In this document: positions 16,569 through 25,119 of the stretch, one piece after another | How positions within the stretch are numbered: position 1 is the first letter of the stretch | How the letters are laid out: every line of letters starts with the position of its first letter | Assembly: GCA_021828105.1 (NCBI GenBank) | Contig: JAKATG010000030.1 | Coordinates: 14,464-78,463, forward strand | Length of the DNA: 64,000 bases | DNA from: Taklimakanibacter sp021828105 | GTDB taxonomy: Bacteria; Pseudomonadota; Alphaproteobacteria; Rhizobiales; Aestuariivirgaceae | Direction: 5' to 3' | Translations under genes and position numbers: made by a program | The notes under the pieces: model-generated | Seen by the model: the letters and a program-made list of their open reading frames with translations, nothing else | Told to the model about the DNA's origin: nothing | Database searches by the model: none

Positions 16569-19500
16569 TCAGCGATGCAGCCATACACGCAGCGCTGCAA
16601 TGAGTTGATCGGTATCCACGGGTTTCGCCAGATAATCCGACGCGCCCGCCTCGAGACATTTTTCGCGATCGCCCTTCATGGCCTTCGCGGTCAGGGCGAT
16701 GATCGGCAACCGTCTCAGATCTGGCTGATCCCGGATGGTCTCGATGACCTCGTAGCCGTCCATCTCCGGCATCATGATGTCAATGAGGATGATGGCGAGA
16801 TCGGGAGTGTCCTCGACGATCCTGAGGGCGTCGCGGCCATTGCCGGCGGTGAGCACCTTCATGCCGCTGCGCTCGAGCACGCTGCTGAGCGCGAAGATGT
16901 TGCGCGCGTCGTCGTCGACGACGAGAACCGTGCGCCCGACGAGATCCTCGTTCGAATCATGCAGGCGGTAGATCATGTCGCGCTGGCGCGGCGGCAGGTC
17001 GCCGACCACGCGATGCATGAACAATGAGGTTTCGTCGAACAGGCGCTCGGGCGATTCGACGCCCTTCACCACGATGCTGCGGGCCATGGACTTGAGCTTG
17101 TCTTCTTCCTCCGGCGAAAGCGGGCGGCCGGTAAAGACGACGACGGGCAGATCGGACAGGTTTTCCTCAGCAGCCACATGTTCGAGGACGTCGAAGCCCG
17201 ACATGTCGGGAAGCTTGAGGTCGAGGACCATGCAATCCCAGGGCTCCTGCGCAAGCTTGTCCAGGGCGGCGGAACCCGTGGCAGCGGTTGCGACTTCGAT
17301 GTCGTCGTGCTGGAGCAGGGTTGCTATGCTCAGTTGCTCCGCCGGATTGTCCTCGACGATGAGAAGACGCTTCTGCCGCGCCGCCGCACAGTGCTGCAAC
17401 CTTGCCAGCGCCATCTCGAGATCGGTGCTCGAAGCGGGCTTGGCGAGGAAGGAGAATGCGCCCTTGGCCAAGCCATGCTGGCGATCCTCATCGAGACTCA
17501 CGATCTGGACGGGGATATGCCGGGTGAGCGGATTCTTCTTCAGGTGGCTCAGGACTCCCCAGCCCAGCATGTCGGGCAGGAATATGTCGAGGGTTATCGC
17601 GGTCGGCTGATATTGCGAGGCGAGCTCGATCGCTTCCGCACCCGTTGCGGCGAGGATCGCCTTGAAGCCGCGCTTGCGCGCGACATCCATGACGATGCCG
17701 GCATAGCCCGGATCATCCTCGACCACGAGCAGGATATTGTCGCCCGGCTTGAGCAGCAGGCGGTCATCGAGCAGCGGCGCGACGGTCCTGGCGGAGAACG
17801 CGCCCGGCTTGGCATGTGCCATATCCATATCGGCCTTCGCCAGGGTCATCGGCGTGCCCGAGAATCGCTGGGTGAGATAAAGAGTGAAAGTGCTGCCGGT
17901 GCCGATGATGCTGTGAACCTGGATCTCGCCGCCGAGCAAGGTGGCGAGCTCGCGGCTGATGGCGAGGCCCAGGCCCGTGCCGCCATATCTCCGGCTGGTG
18001 CTCGCATCGGCCTGCTGGAAGGCTTCGAAGATCAGCTTCTGCTTGTCGGAAGGGATGCCGATGCCGGTATCCGACACTTCGAAGCCGATGACGCTCGATG
18101 CCTCGCCCAAGACCCGGTTTTCAGGGTTCCAGCCGCCCTTGGCGGCGAAGGCGCGCAAGGTCACGCCGCCGCGCTCGGTGAACTTGAAGGCGTTGGAGAG
18201 CAGATTCTTCAGGATCTGCTGCAGGCGCTTGGAATCGGTGAAGAGCGTGCCTTCGATGCCCGGATCGACCGTGATCTTGAAGGACAGTTGCCGCGAATCG
18301 GCCTCATGCCGGAATGGGCGGCCCACCACCTCGACGATCTTGTCGACGAACAGCTCTTCCGCCTCGACAGTGACCGTTCCCGACTCGATCTTCGACAGGT
18401 CGAGGATGTCGTTGATGAGATTCTGCAGGTCGCTGCCGGCGCCGCGAATGGTGCGGGCGAATTCGACCTGCTTCGGCGTCAGATTGCCGTCGGGATTCTC
18501 GCTCATCTGCTGGGCCAGGATGAGAATGCTGTTGAGCGGCGTGCGCAGCTCATGCGACATGTTGGCGAGGAACTCAGACTTGTATTTCGAGGTCAAGGCG
18601 AGCTCGGTCGCCTTGTCTTCCAGGGCGCGCCGCGCCTGCTCGATTTCCTGGTTCTTCTTTTCCACATCGACATTGCGCTCGGCCAGTTGCTGGGCCTTCA
18701 TGCCGAGCTGCTCATTGGTCTGCTGCAGCTCCTTCTGCTGCGTCTGGAGCTCGCTGGCGAGCTGCTGCGACTGCTTGAGCAAGCCTTCGGTCTGCATCGT
18801 CGCCTCGATGCTGTTGAGCACGATGCCGATGCTGTCGGTCAGCGTTTCGAGGAAGGCCCGTTGCAGGGCGGTGAATTTGCTGAGCGAGGCAAGCTCGATC
18901 ACCGCCTTGACCCGGTTCTCGAAAAGAATGGGAAGCACCATCACATTGCGCGGCGTCGCCTTGAATACGGCGGAGCCGATGGGCATGGAGTCGGACGGAA
19001 GCTTCTTGACGAGAATGGGCCGCTTGTCCGCCGCGCACTGGCCGATCAAGCCCTTGCCGACCGGTACATAGTCGGGATGGCCTTCGCCGATATTGTCGGC
19101 ATAGACGGCGAGCAGCCTGAGCTGCGGCGTTTCGGTCTCCTGCATCTGGTAGAGAGCGCCCATCTGCGCATGGACGAGCGGCGCCAGTTCGGAAAGCAGA
19201 AGCCGGCCCACGGTGGCGAGATCGCGCTGGCCCTGCAGCATGTTGGTGAAACTGGCGAGATTGGTCTTCAGCCAGTCCTGTTCGGTGTTGCGATCGGTAG
19301 TGAGCCTGAGGTTGCCGATCATGGTGTTTATGTTGTCCTTGAGCTCGGCCACTTCGCCGCGCGCCTCGACCTGGATGGAGCGCGTGAGATCGCCCTTGGT
19401 CACGGCGGTCGCGACCTCGGCAATGGCGCGGACCTGGGTGGTGAGATTGGCGGCGAGCAGGTTCACGTTGCCGGTGAGATCCTTCCAGGTGCCGGCCGCG

Positions 19501-22034
19501 CCCGGCACATTGGCTTGGCCGCCGAGGCGCCCGTCGACACCGACCTCGCGGGCGACGCTCGTCACCTGATCGGCGAAGATGGCAAGGGTCGCCGTCATGT
19601 TGTTGATGGTCTCGGCGAGCGCCGCGACCTCGCCTTTCGACTTCACCGTGAGATTCTGGCCGAGATCGCCGTCGGCGACCGCAGTCACGACTTTGACGAT
19701 GCCGCGCACCTGCTCGGTGAGGTTGGCCGCCATGAGATTGACGGTGTCGGTCAAATCTTTCCAGGTGCCGCCGACGCCCGGAACGGTCGCCTGACCGCCG
19801 AGCTTTCCTTCAGTGCCGACCTCGCGCGCCACGCGCGTCACCTCCGAGGCGAAGGCGTTGAGCTGGTCGACCATGGTGTTGATCGTGTTCTTGAGCTCGA
19901 GGATCTCGCCCTGCACCGGCACGGTGATCTTGCGCGACAGGTCGCCGCGGGCGACGGCGGTCGTAACCTCGGCGATATTGCGCACCTGGGTGGTGAGATT
20001 GGCGGCGAGCAGGTTGACGTTGTCGGTCAGGTCCTTCCAGGTGCCGGCGACGCCCGGCACCTGCGCCTGGCCGCCGAGCTTCCCATCAGTGCCGACCTCG
20101 CGCGCCACGCGCGTGACTTCGGCAGCGAAAGAGCGGAGCTGCTCCACCATCGTGTTGAGCGTCTCCTTGAGCAGGAGAATCTCGCCGCGCACGTCGACCG
20201 TGATCTTCTTCGACAGGTCGCCGCCGGCGATGGCGGTCGCGACCTCGGCGATGTTACGCACCTGGGCGGTGAGGTTGCTCGCCATGGAGTTCACGCTGTC
20301 AGTCAAGTCCTTCCAGGTGCCGGCGACGCCCGGCACGGCCGCCTGACCGCCGAGCTTGCCATCGGTGCCGACCTCGCGCGCCACGCGCGTCACTTCCGAG
20401 GCGAAGCCATTGAGCTGATCCACCATCGTGTTGATGGTGTTCTTGAGCTCGAGGATCTCGCCTTTGACATCGACGGCGATCTTGCGCGACAGGTCGCCGC
20501 GCGCCACGGCGGTCGTCACCTCGGCGATGTTGCGCACCTGGGCGGTGAGGTTGCTCGCCATGGAATTGACGGAGTCGGTGAGATCCTTCCAGGTGCCGGC
20601 GACACCCGGCACCATCGCCTGGCCGCCGAGCTTGCCGTCGGTGCCGACCTCGCGCGCCACGCGTGTCACCTCGCCGGCAAAGGCATTCAACTGATCGACC
20701 ATGGTATTGATCGTTTCCTTCAGCTGAAGGATCTCGCCGCTCACATTGACGGTGATCTTCTTCGACAGGTTGCCGCCGGCAATGGCGGTCGAGACCTCGG
20801 CGATGTTGCGCACCTGGGCGGTGAGGTTGCTCGCCATGAAGTTGACATTGTCGGTCAGGTCCTTCCAGGTGCCGGCGACACCCGGTACCTGCGCCTGGCC
20901 GCCGAGCTTGCCCTCGGTGCCGACCTCGCGCGCCACGCGCGTCACTTCCGAGGCGAAGGCGTTGAGCTGGTCGACCATCGTGTTGATGGTGTCCTTGAGC
21001 TCGAGGATCTCGCCCCTGACATCGACGGTGATCTTGCGGGAGAGATCGCCGCGCGCGACGGCGGTGGTGACTTGCGCGATATTGCGAACCTGATCGGTGA
21101 GATTGCCGCACATGGCATTGACCGAGTCGGTCAGGTCCTTCCAGGTGCCGGCGACGCCCGGCACCATCGCCTGGCCGCCGAGCTTACCGTCGGTGCCGAC
21201 CTCGCGCGCCACGCGCGTCACTTCGGAAGCGAAGGAGCGCAGCTGGTCGACCATGGTATTGATCGCTTCCTTGAGCTGAAGGATTTCGCCCCTGACATCG
21301 ACGGTGATCTTCTTCGACAGGTCGCCGCTGGCGACCGCAATGGTCACGTCGGAGATATTGCGGACCTGGGCCGTCAGATTGTCGGCCATCTGGTTGACGC
21401 TCTCCGTCAGCTCCTTCCACACGCCGGTGACTTCCGGCACTTGCGCCTGTCCGCCGAGCTTGCCTTCGGTGCCCACTTCACGCGCCACCCGCGTCACTTC
21501 CGATGTGAACACGGCGAGCTGCTTGATCATCGTGTTGACCATCGAGGCTGATCGCAGGAACTCGCCTTTCAGGGGCCGCCCGTCGACATCGAGCCTGACG
21601 GTGTGCAAGAGATTGCCCTGGGCCACGGCGGCGACGGCGCGGGTGACCTCGGCGGTCGGCCACAAGAGGTCGTCGATCAAACTGTTGACCGAGGCTTCCA
21701 TCTCGCCCCAGGCGCCATGCGAAAGTCCAAAATTCACGCGCTGGCGCGTCCGGCCTTCCTTGCCCACGACCGTGCCGACCTTCTCCAATTGCTGGGCGAT
21801 GCTCTGGTTGGTGGCGCAGATATCATTGAAGGTTTCGGCGATGCGCCCGCCGATCCCCGAACTATGCGCCGGCAGCCGGACGGAGAAATTTCCGCTGCGC
21901 ATTTCGAGGAGGGCATTGAGGAGGCTGTTGAGATCAGGAGAAGCTGCTTCGGGAGGGGGCTCGATCGATGCCGAAATGCCGCGTGAGAGCCTTGGCCTGC
22001 GCTTGACCGGCCGCTCCGTCCCTGCGTCCTGCAT
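16569..22034 (-). CDS. Giant soluble hybrid histidine kinase with tandem HAMP array and three receivers
   Basis: 1821 residues from the ATG at 22034, preceded by GGGAGAA. Domains: about ten HAMP-type units (residues about 35-960), eight of them in near-identical 92-residue repeats (NLTxQVRNIAEVTTAVARGDLSRKI). Then come a GAF domain (about 970-1110), a coiled coil (QQLASELQTQQKELQQTNEQ), a HisKA dimerisation domain (FLANMSHELRTPLNS), HATPase_c, and three receivers (ILLVVEDDPGY, RLLIVEDNPAE, TVLVVDDDARN). No transmembrane segment is visible. The architecture recalls group III fungal osmosensing kinases and rhizobial relatives. It probably senses an intracellular or turgor-linked signal and feeds a phosphorelay with the downstream receiver-HWE-receiver protein. 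Confidence 0.93.
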   Translation of the reverse strand: MQDAGTERPVKRRPRLSRGISASIEPPPEAASPDLNSLLNALLEMRSGNFSVRLPAHSSGIGGRIAETFNDICATNQSIAQQLEKVGTVVGKEGRTRQRVNFGLSHGAWGEMEASVNSLIDDLLWPTAEVTRAVAAVAQGNLLHTVRLDVDGRPLKGEFLRSASMVNTMIKQLAVFTSEVTRVAREVGTEGKLGGQAQVPEVTGVWKELTESVNQMADNLTAQVRNISDVTIAVASGDLSKKITVDVRGEILQLKEAINTMVDQLRSFASEVTRVAREVGTDGKLGGQAMVPGVAGTWKDLTDSVNAMCGNLTDQVRNIAQVTTAVARGDLSRKITVDVRGEILELKDTINTMVDQLNAFASEVTRVAREVGTEGKLGGQAQVPGVAGTWKDLTDNVNFMASNLTAQVRNIAEVSTAIAGGNLSKKITVNVSGEILQLKETINTMVDQLNAFAGEVTRVAREVGTDGKLGGQAMVPGVAGTWKDLTDSVNSMASNLTAQVRNIAEVTTAVARGDLSRKIAVDVKGEILELKNTINTMVDQLNGFASEVTRVAREVGTDGKLGGQAAVPGVAGTWKDLTDSVNSMASNLTAQVRNIAEVATAIAGGDLSKKITVDVRGEILLLKETLNTMVEQLRSFAAEVTRVAREVGTDGKLGGQAQVPGVAGTWKDLTDNVNLLAANLTTQVRNIAEVTTAVARGDLSRKITVPVQGEILELKNTINTMVDQLNAFASEVTRVAREVGTEGKLGGQATVPGVGGTWKDLTDTVNLMAANLTEQVRGIVKVVTAVADGDLGQNLTVKSKGEVAALAETINNMTATLAIFADQVTSVAREVGVDGRLGGQANVPGAAGTWKDLTGNVNLLAANLTTQVRAIAEVATAVTKGDLTRSIQVEARGEVAELKDNINTMIGNLRLTTDRNTEQDWLKTNLASFTNMLQGQRDLATVGRLLLSELAPLVHAQMGALYQMQETETPQLRLLAVYADNIGEGHPDYVPVGKGLIGQCAADKRPILVKKLPSDSMPIGSAVFKATPRNVMVLPILFENRVKAVIELASLSKFTALQRAFLETLTDSIGIVLNSIEATMQTEGLLKQSQQLASELQTQQKELQQTNEQLGMKAQQLAERNVDVEKKNQEIEQARRALEDKATELALTSKYKSEFLANMSHELRTPLNSILILAQQMSENPDGNLTPKQVEFARTIRGAGSDLQNLINDILDLSKIESGTVTVEAEELFVDKIVEVVGRPFRHEADSRQLSFKITVDPGIEGTLFTDSKRLQQILKNLLSNAFKFTERGGVTLRAFAAKGGWNPENRVLGEASSVIGFEVSDTGIGIPSDKQKLIFEAFQQADASTSRRYGGTGLGLAISRELATLLGGEIQVHSIIGTGSTFTLYLTQRFSGTPMTLAKADMDMAHAKPGAFSARTVAPLLDDRLLLKPGDNILLVVEDDPGYAGIVMDVARKRGFKAILAATGAEAIELASQYQPTAITLDIFLPDMLGWGVLSHLKKNPLTRHIPVQIVSLDEDRQHGLAKGAFSFLAKPASSTDLEMALARLQHCAAARQKRLLIVEDNPAEQLSIATLLQHDDIEVATAATGSAALDKLAQEPWDCMVLDLKLPDMSGFDVLEHVAAEENLSDLPVVVFTGRPLSPEEEDKLKSMARSIVVKGVESPERLFDETSLFMHRVVGDLPPRQRDMIYRLHDSNEDLVGRTVLVVDDDARNIFALSSVLERSGMKVLTAGNGRDALRIVEDTPDLAIILIDIMMPEMDGYEVIETIRDQPDLRRLPIIALTAKAMKGDREKCLEAGASDYLAKPVDTDQLIAALRVWLHR
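19320..21540 (-). repeat. In-gene tandem repeats, exact 276-bp period (HAMP array)
   Basis: The phrase GTGCCGACCTCGCGCGCCACG recurs at about 19813, 20089, 20365, 20641, 20917, 21193 and 21469 (diverged copy near 19537), an exact 276-bp (92-codon) spacing. Each unit encodes one HAMP repeat plus its linker. Such high identity allows unequal recombination that could change HAMP number between strains. It is also a likely site of assembly collapse. Confidence 0.9.
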
Positions 22035-22142
22035 ATTGTTCTCCCTACCGATTCGCCGTCGTGCTGCAACGCAGCAAAAGCACGTCATACCGAGGCGCAG
22101 CTTGCCTAACGCAACGGTCGCGTAAAGGTTCCGAAAGGGCAG

Positions 22143-23117
22143 CTAGCTAAAAAGGTGACATTCGACGCGGGCGCCTCCGGCGCTGCCGATCGCGGGCGGC
22201 GGGGTCGTGCGGCAGATATCGAGCACCTTGGGGCAGCGCGGATGGAAGCGGCAGCCTTCCGGCACCGCTTCGGGCGAGGGCGGATCGCCCTTGAGCACGA
22301 TGCGCCCGCCGGCTCGGGCGCCGGGCACCGCCGAGACCAGCGCCTCCGTATAGGGATGGCGCGGCTGTCTCAGGACCTGCGTCGCCGTTCCCTCTTCGAC
22401 GATGCGGCCGAGATACATGACCAGCACCCGGTCGCTCACATGCTCGACCACCGAGAGATCGTGCGAGATGAAGATATAGGAGAGATTGAGCCTCGCCTTG
22501 AGGTCGATCAGCAGATTGAGGATCTGCGACTGGATGGAGACATCGAGCGCCGATACCGGCTCGTCGAGGATGAGAAGCTTGGGCTCGAGCGCGATGGCGC
22601 GCGCGATGCCGATGCGCTGGCGCTGGCCGCCTGAGAATTCATGCGGATAGCGCTGGAGGGCGGAGCGGTCGAGACCCACCATGAGCAGCAGGTCCTCCAC
22701 CTTGCGCCGCTTTTCCGCAGCCGTGCCGAGGCCGTGGATATCGAGCGGCTCGGCGATGATCTGCCCGATCGTCATGCGCGGATCGAGCGAGGCGTAAGGG
22801 TCCTGGAACACGATCTGCATGTCGCGCCGGAGACGGCGCAGCCGCGAGGGCTTGAGCGCCATGACGTCTTCGCCGTCGAAACCGATGCGCCCGGATGTCG
22901 GCTCGATGAGGCGCAGGATCAGCCTCGCCAAAGTGGATTTGCCGCAACCCGATTCACCGACGATGCCCAGGGTCTCGCCGCGCTTGAGGGTGAGGCTGAC
23001 GCCGTCGACGGCACGAGCGATCCCGTGGCCGTCGCGCGACTTGTAGTGCTTGACGAGATCATCGGCGATGAGCAGCGGGCCGGTCGCGACGCTGCGGGTG
23101 AATTGCGGACGGGTCAT
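22143..23117 (-). CDS. Peptide-type ABC transporter ATP-binding protein (DppF/OppF-like)
   Basis: 324 residues from the ATG at 23117, which overlaps the stop of the preceding ATPase gene by four bases; the longer frame to 23411 is an overlap artefact. Walker A is GESGCGKST, signature SGGQRQRIGIARA, Walker B LLILDEPVSALD, and the C-terminal oligopeptide-transporter domain has the Cys-containing CRFHPRCP motif. It pairs with the upstream DppD-like ATPase to energise the permeases at 26794-28565. It is the last gene of this operon. Confidence 0.92.
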   Translation of the reverse strand: MTRPQFTRSVATGPLLIADDLVKHYKSRDGHGIARAVDGVSLTLKRGETLGIVGESGCGKSTLARLILRLIEPTSGRIGFDGEDVMALKPSRLRRLRRDMQIVFQDPYASLDPRMTIGQIIAEPLDIHGLGTAAEKRRKVEDLLLMVGLDRSALQRYPHEFSGGQRQRIGIARAIALEPKLLILDEPVSALDVSIQSQILNLLIDLKARLNLSYIFISHDLSVVEHVSDRVLVMYLGRIVEEGTATQVLRQPRHPYTEALVSAVPGARAGGRIVLKGDPPSPEAVPEGCRFHPRCPKVLDICRTTPPPAIGSAGGARVECHLFS

Positions 23118-24091
23118 GGCACCGGGTTCCAGCAGGCGGCGAGATGGGCATCGCCGAGAAGCGGCGGCACATCCTCTCGGCAGCGCGGCAGCGCCCGGGG
23201 GCAACGGTCGGCGAAACTGCAGCCTCGACCCCTTTTGCCGGGCGGCGGCACCGTGCCCGCAATGGTGGGAAGGATCTGGCCGCGCCGGGCCTTGCGCGGC
23301 GAGGCGGCGAGAAGCCCCGCCGTATAGGGATGACGCGGCTTGGCGAAGAGCGAGGGCGCGGGAGCCTTCTCGGCGATGCGGCCGGCATACATCACCACGA
23401 CCTCCTGGCACATTTCCTCGACCACGCCCAGATCATGGGTGATGAGCAGCACCGCGATATCGAGCTCGCGCTGCAGCTTCTTCATCAATTCGAGGATCTG
23501 CGCCTGGATCGTGACGTCGAGCGCCGTGGTCGGCTCATCGGCGATCAGGAGCTTGGGCTCGCAGATCAGCGCCATGGCGATCATCACGCGCTGCCTGAGG
23601 CCCCCCGACAATTCATGCGGATATTGCGTGAAGCGCTTCTCCGGCCGTCCGATGCCCACTTGGCTCAGCATGTCGAGCACCTTGGGACGCGCCTCGGCCG
23701 ATCTGGCGCCGCGATGCAGCAGCAGGGCTTCGGCGATCTGGCCGCCGATCGTCATGGTCGGATTGAGGCTCGTCATCGGCTCCTGGAAGATCATGGCGAT
23801 GTCATTGCCCCTGATCTTGCGCATATGCGCCTCGCTCGCGGTGGCGAGGTCTATCCCGTTGAAGCCGATGCGTCCGGCTTCGATGCGCGAAGGCGGTGAG
23901 GGCAACAAGCGCATGATGGTCTGCGCGGTGACGCTCTTGCCGCAGCCCGATTCGCCGACGAGGCCCAGAGTCTCGCCGCCCTTGACGGCGAAGGAGACGT
24001 CCTCGACGACGCGAATGGGCCCCTCTTCCGTCGCAAAGCCGATGGAGAGGCCTTCGACGGAGAGGAGAGCAGTCTTTCTATCAGTGTGCAT
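23114..24091 (-). CDS. Peptide-type ABC transporter ATP-binding protein (DppD/OppD-like)
   Basis: 325 residues from the ATG at 24091 (MHTDRKTALLSVEGLSIGF); an in-frame GTG at 24121, 13 bp after the amidase stop, would add ten residues and cannot be excluded. Walker A is GESGCGKSV, Walker B LLIADEPTTALD, signature LSGGLRQRVMIAMAL, and the C-terminal CSFADRCPRAL motif is of the oligopeptide type. It is the partner of the DppF-like ATPase. The stop overlaps the next start (ATGA). Confidence 0.92.
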   Translation of the reverse strand: MHTDRKTALLSVEGLSIGFATEEGPIRVVEDVSFAVKGGETLGLVGESGCGKSVTAQTIMRLLPSPPSRIEAGRIGFNGIDLATASEAHMRKIRGNDIAMIFQEPMTSLNPTMTIGGQIAEALLLHRGARSAEARPKVLDMLSQVGIGRPEKRFTQYPHELSGGLRQRVMIAMALICEPKLLIADEPTTALDVTIQAQILELMKKLQRELDIAVLLITHDLGVVEEMCQEVVVMYAGRIAEKAPAPSLFAKPRHPYTAGLLAASPRKARRGQILPTIAGTVPPPGKRGRGCSFADRCPRALPRCREDVPPLLGDAHLAACWNPVP

Positions 24092-24136
24092 TTTCTTGAC
24101 GCGAACCGGCGTCCACTTCACTTGAAAATGCTCGCC

Positions 24137-25075
24137 TCATTCAAACACGACGCGCGGAAAATAGAACGAGACGACCCAGTTCGGCATGTCGACGATCTCG
24201 CTGATCCTGAGGTCGCCGGCGACCGAGCACAGCATATAGGCCTCGACCGCGCTCATCTTGTGGCGCTTGCTCAAGAGATCGACCATGCCCATGACCGCCT
24301 GACGCGCCGCTTCGAAAAGATCGGGACCGATGCCGGTCGTCGCCTCATAGCCTTTGCTGTCGAAATGCCGGGCTACGGGACCGCGCGTGGTGAAGCGCGG
24401 GAAAGCGAGGTTGGCGCCCTTGATCAGGTCGAACCTGGCCACGACCGAGCAGGGGCTTTCGATCGCGGTGCCGCACACTTCGCCGTCGCCCTGCGTCGCA
24501 TGGGTGTCGCCGACGCTGAACAGCCCGCCTTTCACCTCGACCGGGAGATAGAGCTCGGTCCCGGCCGACAGATCGCGGATGTCCATGTTGCCACCGACGC
24601 GGCGCGGCGGCACGATCGAATGGAGGCCGGGCTCGGCCGGAGCGAGCCCGATCGTGCCGCAGAAGGGTTTGAGCGGCACCCGCCCGCCCGGCCCATACAT
24701 CGCGGGCTGATGCGTCGAGGGATCGTATTTCCAGATATGGAGTGCGGGATCCTTGAACTGGTCGGCGAGGAGCCCGAAGCCCGGGATATTGGCCGTCCAG
24801 CCCCAGCCCGAAGGCACGAAGGAGAGGAGTGTCACCTTGATGGCGTCGCCGGGCTCGGCGCCGTCGATATAAACCGGCCCTGCCACCGGATTGACCTTGG
24901 CGAAATCGAGCTTCGCGATGTCGGCGAGCGTCGATTCGGGCGTGATCTGGCCGCCCGAGGAATCGAGCGGATGGAATTCGATCGTCGCGCCTGGGGCGAT
25001 CGTCACCTCCGGTTTGTTGGTGTTGGACCAGCCAAAATGGCACTGATGCTGATGGATCGTGTGATTGTGTTTCAT
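24137..25075 (-). CDS. Acetamidase/formamidase family protein
   Basis: 312 residues from the ATG at 25075 (MKHNHTIHQHQCHFGW). The FmdA/AmdA family pattern is clear: SGGQITPES, GPVYIDGAEPGDAIKV, PPRRVGGNMDIRDL, and GDTHATQGDGEVCGTAIE, the metal/active-site region. These enzymes hydrolyse short-chain amides to acid and ammonia in the cytoplasm. Its position between the binding-protein and ATPase genes of an importer suggests the imported solute is an amide or is converted to one, perhaps for nitrogen supply. The natural substrate is not known. Confidence 0.9.
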   Translation of the reverse strand: MKHNHTIHQHQCHFGWSNTNKPEVTIAPGATIEFHPLDSSGGQITPESTLADIAKLDFAKVNPVAGPVYIDGAEPGDAIKVTLLSFVPSGWGWTANIPGFGLLADQFKDPALHIWKYDPSTHQPAMYGPGGRVPLKPFCGTIGLAPAEPGLHSIVPPRRVGGNMDIRDLSAGTELYLPVEVKGGLFSVGDTHATQGDGEVCGTAIESPCSVVARFDLIKGANLAFPRFTTRGPVARHFDSKGYEATTGIGPDLFEAARQAVMGMVDLLSKRHKMSAVEAYMLCSVAGDLRISEIVDMPNWVVSFYFPRVVFE

Positions 25076-25119
25076 GATGTTCGGCCCCGCCCGCAAGGGG
25101 CGGGGCCACGTCCCCGTGA

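Noticed and set aside
19320..21540. A CRISPR-like or satellite repeat array
   Set aside because: The 276-bp units are in frame, coding and contiguous, encoding HAMP domains; there are no short repeats with unique spacers.
17178..21551. A 1457-codon open frame antisense to the giant kinase
   Set aside because: It is the mirror of the repeated HAMP-coding DNA. GC-rich codon bias removes stops from the opposite strand, and the translation shows only reversed repeats with no known domain or ribosome binding site.
24091..24121. An N-terminal extension of the DppD-like ATPase from a GTG
   Set aside because: The extension is basic with no family similarity; the ATG at 24091 places the ABC domain at the usual distance, though the GTG cannot be excluded.
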